Below are positions 35,590-44,078 of a stretch of DNA of 64,000 bases, in pieces. The notes below the pieces were generated by a model that saw nothing but the letters and a program-made list of their open reading frames with translations, was not told the origin of the DNA and did not search any database. The DNA is taken from positions 438,001 through 502,000 of the forward strand of contig NZ_JBAJNS010000001.1 in the NCBI RefSeq assembly GCF_037911585.1. Reading direction: 5' to 3'. The number at the start of each line of letters is the position of its first letter. Within the stretch, counting starts at the first letter, position 1. Source of the DNA: Streptomyces sp. GSL17-111. GTDB taxonomy: Bacteria; Actinomycetota; Actinomycetes; Streptomycetales; Streptomycetaceae. A program made the translations under genes and the position numbers.

Positions 35590-35734
35590 GTGGCGGGTCG
35601 CCGGCCCGCGCGTGGCGGAGGAGGTGAGGCAGCGGTCCGACGCCGCCCGGAACGCGGTCCACGAGCTCTCGGACCACGCCCGTGCGGGACGGCCCGGGGC
35701 GGACTCATCCGTAACCACCCAAGGGAGCAGACAA

Positions 35735-36772
35735 GTGATCACGCGAGACCAGATCCCCAGTGTGCTGGACCATCCCGTGTACGCCTCCGACGGCCGGAAG
35801 ATCGGCGAGGCCAAGCACGTCTTCGTGGACGACACCACCGGCGAGCCGGAGTGGGTGACCGTGAAGACCGGCATGTTCGGCTCGCACGAGTCGTTCGTGC
35901 CCGTGCGGGACGCGCGGACGGTCGAGGACCACCTGGAGGTGCCGTACTCCCGGGACAAGATCAAGGGAGCCCCGCACGTCGACATCGACAGCGGCGGGCA
36001 CCTCTCCGAGGACGAGGAGCACCGTCTCTACGACCACTACGGCATCGACTGGGACGCCCACTGGCGCAAGGCCAACCAGCCGGGCGAGGGCGGCTGGGCC
36101 GCCCGGGAGCGCGGCGGCGCGGGCGGCACGGGGGCGGCGGCCGGCGCGGGAGCGGCCGGAGCGGCGGGAGCCGCGGCGGGCCGTGGCCGGCACCGCCGGG
36201 GCGAGCCGGAGGAAAGGACAGCGCCGGGAACCGCCGGGGCTGACGAGAAGCGTGGAAGGGGCGACATGCGAGGACGCGACGACATGCGAGGACGTGAGGG
36301 CGCGCGGGGCGGCATGGCCGGGGAGGGCGAGAAGCAGCAGCACGGAGAGCGTGCACGGCGGGGTTCGGACGACGACTTCATGACGCGGTCCGAGGAGCAC
36401 CTCGACGTCCACACCGAACGCCGCGAGACCGGCCACGCCCGGCTGCGCAAGTACGTGGTCACGGAAGAGGAGCAGATCTCCGTGCCGGTCCGCAAGGAGC
36501 AGGTGCGCCTGGACCGCGAGCCGATCACGGAGGCCAACAAGGGCCAGGCGGTCTCCGGCCCGGAGATCACCGAGGCCGAGTACGAGGTGACGCTGCACGA
36601 GGACCGGCCCGTGGTGGAGACGCGCGTCCAGCCCGTCGAACGGGTCCGGCTGCGGGTCGAGGAGACCACCGAGAACCAGACCGTGCGCGGACGGGTGCGC
36701 AAGGAGCGCATCGACGCGGAGTCCGACACGATCGACGAACAGGGCCGCACGCGCGGCAAGCCGAAGCCCTGA
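35735..36772 (+). CDS. PRC-barrel and DUF2382 domain stress protein
   Basis: 345 residues from GTG 35735 (GGGAG eight bases before). PRC-barrel at 1-115 (ITRDQIPSVLDHPVYASDGRKIGEAKHVF...GEPEWVTVKTG), a Gly/Ala then Arg/Asp-Met-rich low-complexity linker at about 125-230 (including two near-identical DMRGRD/E units), and DUF2382 at about 235-345 (VTEEEQISVPVRKEQVRLDREPI; VRLRVEETTENQTVRGRVRKERID). Proteins of this type are abundant in the SigB-type stress response of Actinobacteria. An upstream in-frame stretch (35612-35734) encodes VRQRSDAARNAVHELSDHARAG, possibly a relic of a DUF3618-like gene. Confidence 0.88.
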   Translation: MITRDQIPSVLDHPVYASDGRKIGEAKHVFVDDTTGEPEWVTVKTGMFGSHESFVPVRDARTVEDHLEVPYSRDKIKGAPHVDIDSGGHLSEDEEHRLYDHYGIDWDAHWRKANQPGEGGWAARERGGAGGTGAAAGAGAAGAAGAAAGRGRHRRGEPEERTAPGTAGADEKRGRGDMRGRDDMRGREGARGGMAGEGEKQQHGERARRGSDDDFMTRSEEHLDVHTERRETGHARLRKYVVTEEEQISVPVRKEQVRLDREPITEANKGQAVSGPEITEAEYEVTLHEDRPVVETRVQPVERVRLRVEETTENQTVRGRVRKERIDAESDTIDEQGRTRGKPKP

Positions 36773-36808
36773 CCCCGCGCCGTCGGCACCCCCGGCGGCG
36801 GCATGACC

Positions 36809-36848
36809 CCGGTGGCGGGGAGGACCGCAAGCCCCTCCCCGCCACCGG
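36809..36848. terminator. Bidirectional terminator between the PRC-barrel and HAD genes
   Basis: Perfect 15-bp stem CCGGTGGCGGGGAGG/CCTCCCCGCCACCGG with a 10-base loop between convergent genes. Confidence 0.85.
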
Positions 36849-36888
36849 TCCGTGTCCGGGGCGCGCGCTCCGGACGTCCCGCGCGGCC

Positions 36889-37389
36889 TCAGGTGCGGCC
36901 CTCGTCCTCCTGCGCGGTGCGCAGGGTCGCGTCCGCGACGTCCGACACGGGCATCCAGTCGGCCTCGACCACCGGGAAACCGGCCTCCCGGTACGCGGCG
37001 CACACCTGCGCGTCGTCGTCCACGACGACGGCGACGGTCCGTGCGGCGGCGAGTTCCAGGAGCAGTTCACGCTTCGCCTCACGGGCCGGCCGGTAGTCGC
37101 GGTTCCCGCGCATCCACAGGTCCCCGGCGGGCAGCCCGTGCGCGGCGAGCCAGCGCTCGGTGTCGCGACGGCAGCGCTCGGGCCGCCCGGTGACGTACCC
37201 GAGGTCGCACTCCTTCGCCCAGCGCAGGGCCAGCTCCACCCCGGCCGCGAGCGGCGGGTCCTTCGGGGCGGCGCGGAAGAAGGCGTTCCAGTTCTTCGGC
37301 CGGCCGGTGAGGAAGTGCAGCCGGTGCCGGGCGTCGCTCAACGTGCCGTCCAGGTCGAAGACGGCGATGGGGCGCTGTTCGGTGACCAT
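36889..37389 (-). CDS. HAD-superfamily phosphatase / polynucleotide kinase 3'-phosphatase-like
   Basis: 166 residues. Motif I is [15 protein letters not shown] (nucleophile Asp10), motif [19 protein letters not shown], and motif [61 protein letters not shown] resembles the phosphatase part of T4 polynucleotide kinase-type proteins. It would be a small soluble phosphohydrolase; nucleic acid 3' phosphates are one possible substrate. TACGCT lies six bases before ATG, so it is probably leaderless. Divergent from fdhD. Confidence 0.85.
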   Translation of the reverse strand: MVTEQRPIAVFDLDGTLSDARHRLHFLTGRPKNWNAFFRAAPKDPPLAAGVELALRWAKECDLGYVTGRPERCRRDTERWLAAHGLPAGDLWMRGNRDYRPAREAKRELLLELAAARTVAVVVDDDAQVCAAYREAGFPVVEADWMPVSDVADATLRTAQEDEGRT

Positions 37390-37395
37390 GCCGGG

Positions 37396-37401
37396 AGCGT
37401 A
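37396..37401 (-). promoter_or_regulatory. -10 element TACGCT for the leaderless HAD gene
   Basis: Read on the minus strand as TACGCT-N6-ATG, with no ribosome binding site. Confidence 0.45.
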
Positions 37402-37480
37402 CGCGCGGTCACGGGCACGGCGCGCCGTGACGGACAATGGGCGGCGTACGGGAAGCGGCGGTTCGACGGAAGTGAGCGCC

Positions 37481-38317
37481 ATGGGCCGGGTCACCGAGCG
37501 GCGCCGGGTACTGCGGATCCGGGACGGGGTGGTCTCGGCGCGTCCGGACACCCTGACCGCCGAGGAGCCGCTGGAGATCCGGCTGAACGGGGAGCCGCTG
37601 AGCGTCACCATGCGCACGCCCGGGGACGACTTCGCGCTGGCCGCCGGTTTCCTCGTCGGCGAGGGCGTGCTGGCCCGGCGCTCCGAGCTGGCGAACGTCG
37701 TGTACTGCGCGGGCGCCACGGACGACGGGTCCAACACCTACAACGTCGTCGACGTGCGGCTCGCCCCCGGGGTGCCGGCGCCGCGCCCGGGGCTGGCCCG
37801 CAGCGTCTACACCACCTCGTCGTGCGGTGTGTGCGGCAAGGCGAGCCTGGAGGCCGTCCGCACGACCGCGCGGCTGCCGATGCCGCCGGACGCCGCGCCG
37901 CGCGTCACCGCCGCCACCCTGAGCGCGCTGCCCGAACGCCTCCGGGCCGCGCAGCGCGTCTTCGACCGCACCGGCGGGCTGCACGCCGCCGCGCTGTTCT
38001 CCCCCGCCGGGGAGCTGCTGGACGTCCGGGAGGACGTGGGGCGGCACAACGCCGTGGACAAGCTGGTGGGCCGGGCGCTCCAGGAGGGACGGCTGCCGCT
38101 GTCGGAGGTGGTGCTGATGGTCTCGGGGCGGGCGTCGTTCGAGCTGGTGCAGAAGGCCGTGATGGCGGGCATCCCGATGCTGGCGGCCGTGTCGGCGCCG
38201 TCCTCGCTCGCGGTGCGCCTGGCGGAGGAGAGCGGGCTGACGCTGGTGGGCTTCCTGCGCGGGACGTCGATGAACGTCTACACCGGTGAGGCGCGCCTGG
38301 TGCTGCCCGGGGGCTGA
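37481..38317 (+). CDS. fdhD: Formate dehydrogenase accessory sulfurtransferase
   Basis: 278 residues. FdhD receives a persulfide and sulfurates the bis-MGD molybdenum cofactor for formate dehydrogenase. The active-site pair is Cys115 and Cys118 in [64 protein letters not shown] and [18 protein letters not shown] are conserved. ATG 37481 follows GGAAG by eight bases. The client formate dehydrogenase is not in the window. Its 3' end overlaps the transporter gene tail to tail by 40 bp. Confidence 0.96.
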   Translation: MGRVTERRRVLRIRDGVVSARPDTLTAEEPLEIRLNGEPLSVTMRTPGDDFALAAGFLVGEGVLARRSELANVVYCAGATDDGSNTYNVVDVRLAPGVPAPRPGLARSVYTTSSCGVCGKASLEAVRTTARLPMPPDAAPRVTAATLSALPERLRAAQRVFDRTGGLHAAALFSPAGELLDVREDVGRHNAVDKLVGRALQEGRLPLSEVVLMVSGRASFELVQKAVMAGIPMLAAVSAPSSLAVRLAEESGLTLVGFLRGTSMNVYTGEARLVLPGG

Positions 38318-39345
38318 GGTGCTCCCGCCCGGGGTTCCTCGGCCTGGGGTTCCCCGTCCCGGTGCGGGGCGGTGCGGGCGAGACGGCGGGCGAGGACGGC
38401 GCAGACGACGAGCTGCAGCTGGTGGAACAGCATGAGCGGCAGCACGGCGAGCGCCGCGTCCGGCCCGAACAGGACGGCGGCCATCGGCAGCCCGGCCGCG
38501 AGCGACTTCTTCGACCCGGCGAAGACGAGGGCGATCCGGTCCTCCCGGGCGAAGCCGAGCATCCGCGAGCCCCAGGTCGTCAGCGTCAGCATCACGGCGA
38601 GCAGCACGGCCTCACTCGCGCCCAGGACCGCCAGCCGGCCCGGTGAGAGCTCCTGCCACACGCCGTCGGTGACGCCCCGGCTGAACGCGGCGTAGACGAC
38701 GAGCAGGATGACGCCCCGGTCCGCCAGGCCCGCCACCGCGCGGTGCCGGGCGACCCGGTAGATGAGGCCCCCGACGCGGCGCCGCAGAAGCTGCCCGGCG
38801 AGGAAGGGCCCGAGGAGCTGCGTGCCGAGCGCGCTCAGCCCGTGCGCGGAGAAGCCGGTGGTGGTGCCGATCAGGACGCCCGCCAACAGCGGGGTGAGGA
38901 CGATGCCGAGGAGGCTGGAGTACGTCCCGGCGCAGATCGCGGCGGGGACGTTCCCCCGGGCCACCGAGGTGAAGGCGATGGAGGACTGCACGGTGGAGGG
39001 CACGACGCACAGGAAGAGCAGGCCGTGCCACAGCTCCTCGGTCAGGGCGTGCGGCACGAGCCCGCCGGCGGCCAGGCCGAGGAGCGGGAAGAGGGCGAAG
39101 GTGCGCGCGAGCACGGTCAGGTGCAGCCGCCAGTGGCGCAGCCCGGCGACGGCCTCGCGGGGGGCGAGCCGGGTGCCGTAGAGGAGGAACAGCAGCCCGA
39201 CGCCGACCTGCGCGGAGGTGCCGACGGCCTCGGCGGCCGGTCCCCGGGCGGGGAGCAGCGCGGCGAGGGCGACGGTGCCGAGGAGCAGCACGACGAACGG
39301 GTCGAACAGGCGGAGCAGGCCGGACAGGCGGTGCGGGCGGGCCAT
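38278..39345 (-). CDS. Bile acid:sodium symporter-like transporter (SBF_like, YfeH type)
   Basis: 355 residues with about ten membrane spans, starting [32 protein letters not shown]. The family core [44 protein letters not shown] (seen as consecutive segments) and [20 protein letters not shown] (the broken-helix sodium site) are both present. A polar C-terminal tail of about 35 residues is encoded within the antisense of the fdhD end. The substrate of this subfamily is not known; an organic anion is likely. Confidence 0.9.
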   Translation of the reverse strand: MARPHRLSGLLRLFDPFVVLLLGTVALAALLPARGPAAEAVGTSAQVGVGLLFLLYGTRLAPREAVAGLRHWRLHLTVLARTFALFPLLGLAAGGLVPHALTEELWHGLLFLCVVPSTVQSSIAFTSVARGNVPAAICAGTYSSLLGIVLTPLLAGVLIGTTTGFSAHGLSALGTQLLGPFLAGQLLRRRVGGLIYRVARHRAVAGLADRGVILLVVYAAFSRGVTDGVWQELSPGRLAVLGASEAVLLAVMLTLTTWGSRMLGFAREDRIALVFAGSKKSLAAGLPMAAVLFGPDAALAVLPLMLFHQLQLVVCAVLARRLARTAPHRDGEPQAEEPRAGAPQPPGSTRRASPV

Positions 39346-39618
39346 GGCGCTCACTGAACCAGGCGGCGCGGACCGCCCGTGCGCCCGTCCGCGGACAGAG
39401 ATCGGTGCGGGTGGTGTGCAGATCCGGGGGACGGCGCCCGGAGATCTTCCGTGCGCCGTGCGACGAGGCCGGGCGCCGGTGGTCGAGCCGCCCGTATTCA
39501 CCCCTACTGACCTGCGATGACCGCCTTTCCGGCGTCCGGCCGATCGGGTACGGTCGGCCTCGCCACGTGCGACGGCACACCCCCCACCCGCCGCACGGGC
39601 ACCGAGGAGGACGGCTTC

Positions 39619-41448
39619 TTGCGCGAGATCTCGGCCCCCGCCGTGGTGTCGGCACCGCCGGTGGGCGGGCTGGCCGACTCCGTCTTCAGCCGTGCCGAGG
39701 CCGGCCCCGAGGCGCCTCTGCTGGCCCGCAAGGACGCCGCCGGGGTGTGGCGGGACGTGAGCGCCGCGACCTTCCGGGACGAGGTGATGGCGGTCGCGAA
39801 GGGGCTGCTGGCCGAGGGCGTGCGGTTCGGGGACCGGGTCGGGCTGATGTGCCGGACGCGGTACGAGTGGACGCTGCTGGACTTCGCCCTGTGGTCCGTG
39901 GGCGCCCAGCCGGTGCCGATCTACCCGACCTCCTCGGCCGAGCAGGTGGCGTGGATCCTGCACGACGCCGACGTCAGCGCCGTGGTCGTCGAGCACGAGG
40001 ACCACGCGATGACGGTCGGCTCGGTACTGGACCGGCTGCCGGGGCTGAAGCGGCTGTGGCAGATCGACGCGGGCGCCGAGGCGTACCTCCGCGAGGCGGG
40101 TGCCCACCTGCCGGACTCGCTGGTGGACCGGCACCGGATGGCTCTGACGCCGGACACCGCCGCGACCATCCTCTACACCTCCGGCACGACCGGGCGGCCG
40201 AAGGGCTGCGTCCTCTCGCACGGCAACTTCATGTCCCAGTGCGACAACATGCTCGGTGCGTACGAGAAGGTCGTCCGGCCACGGCCCTCGGAGCAGCCCG
40301 CGACCCTGCTCTTCCTCCCGCTGTCCCACGTGTTCGGGCGGATGGTGCAGGTGGCCGCCGTGCGCGGGGGTGTGAAGCTGGGGCACCAGCCGGTGCTGAG
40401 CGCGGCGGAGCTGCTGCCGGACCTCGCCGCGTTCCGGCCGGACTTCTTCCTCGCGGTCCCCTACGTGCTGGAGCGGCTGTTCCACTCCGCCCGACGGCGG
40501 GCCGAGCGCGAGGGGCGGCTGACGGCGTTCGACCGCGCCGTGGACGTGGCCGTGCGGTACGCGGAGGCCGTCGAGGCACGGGCCTTCGGGGAGGGCCCCG
40601 GGCCGAGCGCCGGGCTGCGGCTCCAGCACCAGCTCTTCGACCGGCTGGTGTACGCCCGTTTCCGGGAGGCGCTGGGCGGGCGCTGCGCCTCGGTGATGTC
40701 GGGCGGCTCGGCGCTGGAGCGGCGGCTGGGGCTGTTCTTCGACGGGGCGGGCATCCGCGTCTACGAGGGGTACGGCCTGACGGAGACGACGGGGGCGGCC
40801 GTGGCCAATCCGCCCGGGCGCACCCGCTTCGGGACGGTCGGCACGCCGGTGCCGGGGGCGTCGGTGCACGTCGCGGACGACGGGGAGGTGTGGCTGCACG
40901 GCGGCCAGGTCTTCGCGGGCTATCACAACGACCCGCCGGGAGGCGGTGACCTCCGCTACGAGGGCTGGCTGGCCACCGGCGACCTCGGCCGGCTGGACGA
41001 GAACGGCTACCTGACGCTCACCGGGCGGAAGAAGGACGTGCTGGTGACCTCCGGCGGGAAGAGCGTGTCCCCGGGGCCCCTGGAGGACCGGGTGCGGACC
41101 CATCCGCTCGTGGCGCACTGCGTGGTCGTCGGCAACGACCGGCCCTTCGTGGCGGCGCTCGTCACCCTGGACCCGGAGGCGGTGGCGCACTGGCTCGCGC
41201 TGCGCCACAAGCCCGCGCTCGGCCCGCAGGAGGTGCTGCGGGACGCGGATCTGGAGGCCGAGGTGCGGCGCGCGGTGCTGGCGGCGAACACGGCCGTCTC
41301 GCAGGCCGAGTCGATCCGCGCCTTCCGCGTGCTGGGCACGCAGTTCACCGAGGAGAGCGGGCTGCTGACGCCGTCCCTGAAGATCAGGAGGGCGGCGGTG
41401 GAACGCGCGTTCGCCGCCGACATCGAGGCGATGTACCGGAGCCGGTGA
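39619..41448 (+). CDS. Long-chain fatty-acid-CoA ligase (AMP-forming)
   Basis: 609 residues from TTG 39619, which is eight bases after GAGGAGG; this gives LREISAPAVVSAPPVGGLAD, the usual family start, so the ORF extension to 39517 is rejected. AMP-binding motifs: ILYTSGTTGRPKGCVLSHGNF (split about 180-200), YEGYGLTETTG, and ATGDLGRLDENGYLTLTGRKKD with VTSGGKSVSPGPLEDRV in the C-terminal domain. It activates fatty acids for beta-oxidation or lipid synthesis. No adjacent partner; divergent from the transporter. Confidence 0.92.
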   Translation: MREISAPAVVSAPPVGGLADSVFSRAEAGPEAPLLARKDAAGVWRDVSAATFRDEVMAVAKGLLAEGVRFGDRVGLMCRTRYEWTLLDFALWSVGAQPVPIYPTSSAEQVAWILHDADVSAVVVEHEDHAMTVGSVLDRLPGLKRLWQIDAGAEAYLREAGAHLPDSLVDRHRMALTPDTAATILYTSGTTGRPKGCVLSHGNFMSQCDNMLGAYEKVVRPRPSEQPATLLFLPLSHVFGRMVQVAAVRGGVKLGHQPVLSAAELLPDLAAFRPDFFLAVPYVLERLFHSARRRAEREGRLTAFDRAVDVAVRYAEAVEARAFGEGPGPSAGLRLQHQLFDRLVYARFREALGGRCASVMSGGSALERRLGLFFDGAGIRVYEGYGLTETTGAAVANPPGRTRFGTVGTPVPGASVHVADDGEVWLHGGQVFAGYHNDPPGGGDLRYEGWLATGDLGRLDENGYLTLTGRKKDVLVTSGGKSVSPGPLEDRVRTHPLVAHCVVVGNDRPFVAALVTLDPEAVAHWLALRHKPALGPQEVLRDADLEAEVRRAVLAANTAVSQAESIRAFRVLGTQFTEESGLLTPSLKIRRAAVERAFAADIEAMYRSR

Positions 41449-41469
41449 GCATCACCCACGGCCCGCGCG

Positions 41470-41495
41470 GGAATGCGCGGAGGGAACCGGACGTT
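41470..41495 (+). promoter_or_regulatory. SigR-type promoter (GGAAT-N18-GTT) before the aldo/keto reductase
   Basis: GGGAAT ending at 41474, then exactly 18 bases, then GTTG at 41493-41496. This is the consensus of the Streptomyces thiol-stress sigma factor SigR. It would start transcription about 50 bp before ATG 41552. Confidence 0.65.
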
Positions 41496-41551
41496 GTTGC
41501 TCCGGTAGAGACACGCACAGACTGACGAACGACGTAAGGATTCTCCGCTCG

Positions 41552-42388
41552 ATGAGCAGCGTTCCCAGCATCACTTTGCACAACGGCGTCACGATGCCGC
41601 AGCTCGGCTTCGGCGTCTGGCAGGTGCCGGACGACGAGGCGGCCACCGCGGTCACGCACGCGCTGGAGGCGGGCTACCGCAGCATCGACACGGCAGCCGT
41701 CTACGAGAACGAGAAGGGCACCGGGCGGGCCATCGCCTCCTCGGGGGTACCGCGTGAGGACGTCTTCCTCACCACGAAGCTGTGGAACAGCGAGCACGGC
41801 CACGACTCGACCCTGCGGGCCTTCGACGCCTCCCTGGACCGGCTGGGCACGGACTACGTGGACCTCTACCTGATCCACTGGCCGCTGCCCATGTTCGACC
41901 GGTACGTGGAGACCTGGCGGGCCTTCGAGAAGCTGTACGCGGACGGGCGGGTGCGGGCCATCGGCGTGTCCAACTTCCAGCCGCCGCACCTGGAGCGGCT
42001 GCTCGCCGAGACGTCCGCCGTTCCGGTGATCAACCAGATCGAACTGCACCCGCGTCTCCAGCAGGAGCAGTCCCGCACCTTCCACGCCGCGCACGGCATC
42101 GCCACCGAGGCCTGGTCGCCGCTCGGCCAGGGCAAGGACATCCTCAGCGACCCGGTGATCACCGGCATCGCCGAGCGGCACGGGAAGACGGCCGCGCAGG
42201 TCATCCTGCGCTGGCACCTGCAGCTGGGGAACGTCGTGATCCCCAAGTCGGTGACGCCCTCCCGGATCAGGGAGAACATCGACGTGTTCGACTTCGAGCT
42301 CCCGGCGGAGGACCTCTCCGCCCTCGCCGGCCTGGAGTCGGCGTCCCGGCTCGGCCCGGACCCGTCCGAGATGGACTGGACGGGCTGA
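41552..42388 (+). CDS. Aldo/keto reductase
   Basis: 278 residues, AKR (beta/alpha)8 fold. The catalytic tetrad is visible: Asp46 and Tyr51 in SIDTAAVYENE, Lys in FLTTKLWN, and His in YLIHWPLP. GVSNFQPPHL and INQIELHP are further signatures, and NVVIPKSVTPSRIRENIDVFDF binds NADPH. It resembles 2,5-diketo-gluconate reductase/aldehyde reductases that detoxify reactive carbonyls. Expression from a SigR-type promoter fits a role in thiol/electrophile stress. It ends at a large terminator. Confidence 0.94.
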   Translation: MSSVPSITLHNGVTMPQLGFGVWQVPDDEAATAVTHALEAGYRSIDTAAVYENEKGTGRAIASSGVPREDVFLTTKLWNSEHGHDSTLRAFDASLDRLGTDYVDLYLIHWPLPMFDRYVETWRAFEKLYADGRVRAIGVSNFQPPHLERLLAETSAVPVINQIELHPRLQQEQSRTFHAAHGIATEAWSPLGQGKDILSDPVITGIAERHGKTAAQVILRWHLQLGNVVIPKSVTPSRIRENIDVFDFELPAEDLSALAGLESASRLGPDPSEMDWTG

Positions 42389-42426
42389 CCCCCGGGCCCG
42401 GGCAGCTCCAGGGCCCTCTCGCGCAG

Positions 42427-42472
42427 CACGCGCGCGCCGCCGACCGGCTGCCGGTCGAACGGCGCGCGCGTG
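42427..42472 (+). terminator. Compound hairpin terminator after the aldo/keto reductase
   Basis: Outer 13-bp stem CACGCGCGCGCCG/CGGCGCGCGCGTG encloses a second stem GACCGG/CCGGTC (42442-42456). A run of alternating TG follows. Confidence 0.7.
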
Positions 42473-42557
42473 TGTGTGCTGCGCCCCGCCCGCCCGCCGG
42501 GCCACGGACGTGCCGGGGTCGGCCACGGCGCTTCGGGAAGAATCTCGAAGGACACAC

Positions 42558-42585
42558 CAATCCGCACGGGCCCTTAGCTCCGAAC
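42558..42585 (+). promoter_or_regulatory. SigK-type promoter for the small ORF-sigK-rskA(-phr) operon
   Basis: CAATCC-N16-CCGAAC within ACCAATCCGC; the same 10-mer occurs in the two promoters at 50983-51009 and 51093-51119. It resembles the remembered mycobacterial SigK consensus (CCATCC, 16-17 bases, CCGAAT) and implies autoregulation of sigK. Confidence 0.68.
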
Positions 42586-42616
42586 CGGGGGTGAAGCCGG
42601 CTCTGGGAGGAATCAC

Positions 42617-42703
42617 ATGGCGTCCATCTGTCCGCTCCTCGACGTGCGGCCGGCCGCCGCGAGGCGGCCCCGCTCGGTGCGCACGGGGAGGTCCGCGGCA
42701 TGA
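42617..42703 (+). CDS. Small ORF (28 codons) translationally coupled to sigK
   Basis: ATG 42617 is preceded by GGGAGG seven bases upstream and lies about 25 bases after the predicted +1 of the SigK-type promoter. It encodes a short basic peptide (MASICPLLDVRPAAARR... with one Cys). Its TGA overlaps the sigK ATG (ATGA), the coupling arrangement used elsewhere in this locus. It may be a leader that sets sigK translation, or a small protein. I recognise no family. Confidence 0.55.
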   Translation: MASICPLLDVRPAAARRPRSVRTGRSAA

Positions 42704-43284
42704 GGGAGCCGGTCTCCATCGGTCGTCCGGCCGCGCCCGGGCCCGACCTCCAGGAGCTGATGGGAGCGGTGGCGCGCGGGGACTCCGACGCCTTCGCCGG
42801 GGTCTACGACCGCGTGTCCGGGCCCGTCCTCGGGCTCGTCCGCAGTGTGCTGCGGGATCCCGCCCAGGCCGAGGAGGTGGCCCAGGAGGTCCTGGTGGAG
42901 GTGTGGCGCCGCGCGGCGCACTTCCAACCGGAGAAGGGCAGTGCCATGGCATGGATCATGACGATGGCCCATCGACGCGCGGTGGACCGGGTGCGCTCCG
43001 CGCAGGCCGCCACCGACCGGGAGGAGAAGGCCGCCCTGCTGGCCCGCACTCCCGCCTTCGACGAGGTCACCGAACAGGTCGAGGCCCGGCTGGAGCGTGA
43101 GCAGGTGCGGCGCTGTCTGCGCACGCTCACCGAACGCCAGCGCGAGTCGGTGACCCTCGCCTACTACCGGGGCCTGACCTACCGCGAGGTCGCCGAGCTG
43201 CTCGCCCTGCCGCTGGGCACGGTGAAGACGCGGCTGCGCGACGGCCTCATCCGGATGCGCGACTGCCTGGGGGTGAGCGCATGA
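42700..43284 (+). CDS. sigK: ECF RNA polymerase sigma factor SigK
   Basis: 194 residues, ECF group. Region 2 is at about 20-90 (DAFAGVYDRVSGPVLGLVRSVLRDPAQAEEVAQEVLVEVWRRAAHF in pieces, then AMAWIMTMAHRRAVDRVRS), region 4 at about 130-190 (LTERQRESVTLAYYRGLTYREVAELLALPLGTVKTRLRDGLIRMR in pieces). The WIMTMAHRRAVDRVR segment is characteristic of SigK. It directs RNA polymerase to the CAATCC/CCGAAT sites found here. ATG 42700 has GGGGAGG nine bases upstream and overlaps the small ORF; its TGA overlaps rskA (ATGA). The anti-sigma partner is the next gene. Confidence 0.92.
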   Translation: MREPVSIGRPAAPGPDLQELMGAVARGDSDAFAGVYDRVSGPVLGLVRSVLRDPAQAEEVAQEVLVEVWRRAAHFQPEKGSAMAWIMTMAHRRAVDRVRSAQAATDREEKAALLARTPAFDEVTEQVEARLEREQVRRCLRTLTERQRESVTLAYYRGLTYREVAELLALPLGTVKTRLRDGLIRMRDCLGVSA

Positions 43285-44033
43285 CCACCGTCGACCTGCA
43301 CACGCTGACCGGCGCCTACGCCGTCCACGCGCTGGGTGACGACGAGCGCGCCGCGTTCGAACGCCACCTCGCGGTGTGCGAGCCGTGCGCGCAGGAGGTG
43401 CGGGAGCTGGCCGCGACGGCCGCCCGGCTGGGTCTGGCCGTCGCCACGACACCGTCCCCGGCCCTGCGCGAGCGGGTGCTGGAGCAGATCACCACTGTGC
43501 GCCAGGAGCCGCCCCGGGTGCCCCGGCAGGAGCGCGGCGGCGGGGCCGTACGCGGCGGCCGCGGGCTCTCCCGTTTCGTGCTCGCCGCCTGCCTCGCGGC
43601 GGCCGTCGGGTTCGGCGGCATCGCGGTGTGGCAGCACGGGGAGGCGCGCGACGCGCAGCGGCGTGCCGAGCAGGCCCAGGACCGGTCGGAGCAGCTGGCG
43701 GAGGTGCTGGCCTCGGGCGACGCCCGGGTGACCTCCAGCGAGCTGCCCGGAGGCGCCACCGCCACCGTCGTGGTCTCCTTGGAGCAGGGGAGGGCGGCCT
43801 TCCTCGCCTCCGACATGCCGCCGCCGCCCGAGGGCAAGGTGTACCAGCTCTGGTTCGACCACGAGGGCACCATGCGTCCGGCCGGTCTGATGGACCCCGG
43901 GGCGCGCGACACGGCGATGCTCATGGAGGGGCCGTTGGACGGCGCCTCGGGTATGGGCATCACCGTGGAACCGCCGGGCGGCTCCGCCGAGCCGACCTCC
44001 GAGCCCGTGGCCGCCATGCCCTTCGACGTCTGA
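43281..44033 (+). CDS. rskA: Anti-sigma-K factor RskA
   Basis: 250 residues, single-pass membrane protein. The cytoplasmic N-terminus carries the anti-sigma zinc motif His29-x3-Cys33-x2-Cys36 (ERHLAVCEPC), after LTGAYAVHALGDDERAAFE. The span is at about 97-117 (LSRFVLAACLAAAVGFGGIAVW). The extracellular RskA domain contains YQLWFDHEGTMRPAGLMDPGA and GASGMGITVEPPGGS. In mycobacteria the protein is cut by regulated proteolysis, freeing SigK. It is translationally coupled to sigK, ensuring stoichiometry. Confidence 0.93.
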   Translation: MTTVDLHTLTGAYAVHALGDDERAAFERHLAVCEPCAQEVRELAATAARLGLAVATTPSPALRERVLEQITTVRQEPPRVPRQERGGGAVRGGRGLSRFVLAACLAAAVGFGGIAVWQHGEARDAQRRAEQAQDRSEQLAEVLASGDARVTSSELPGGATATVVVSLEQGRAAFLASDMPPPPEGKVYQLWFDHEGTMRPAGLMDPGARDTAMLMEGPLDGASGMGITVEPPGGSAEPTSEPVAAMPFDV

Positions 44034-44078
44034 GCCGTTCCGCACGACCGGCTGCGGCCGGGAAAGGAGAACGCCCCG

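Noticed and set aside
35612..35734. N-terminal extension of the PRC-barrel protein
   Set aside because: No ribosome binding site at 35612, and the family begins at ITRDQIPSVLDHPV; GTG 35735 has a good site.
40806..40815. CCAATCCGCC within the acyl-CoA synthetase gene as a further SigK promoter
   Set aside because: It is inside coding sequence, lacks CCGAAT at 15-16 bases, and does not match the ACC start of the 10-mer. The same holds for CAATCCGCC at about 60894.
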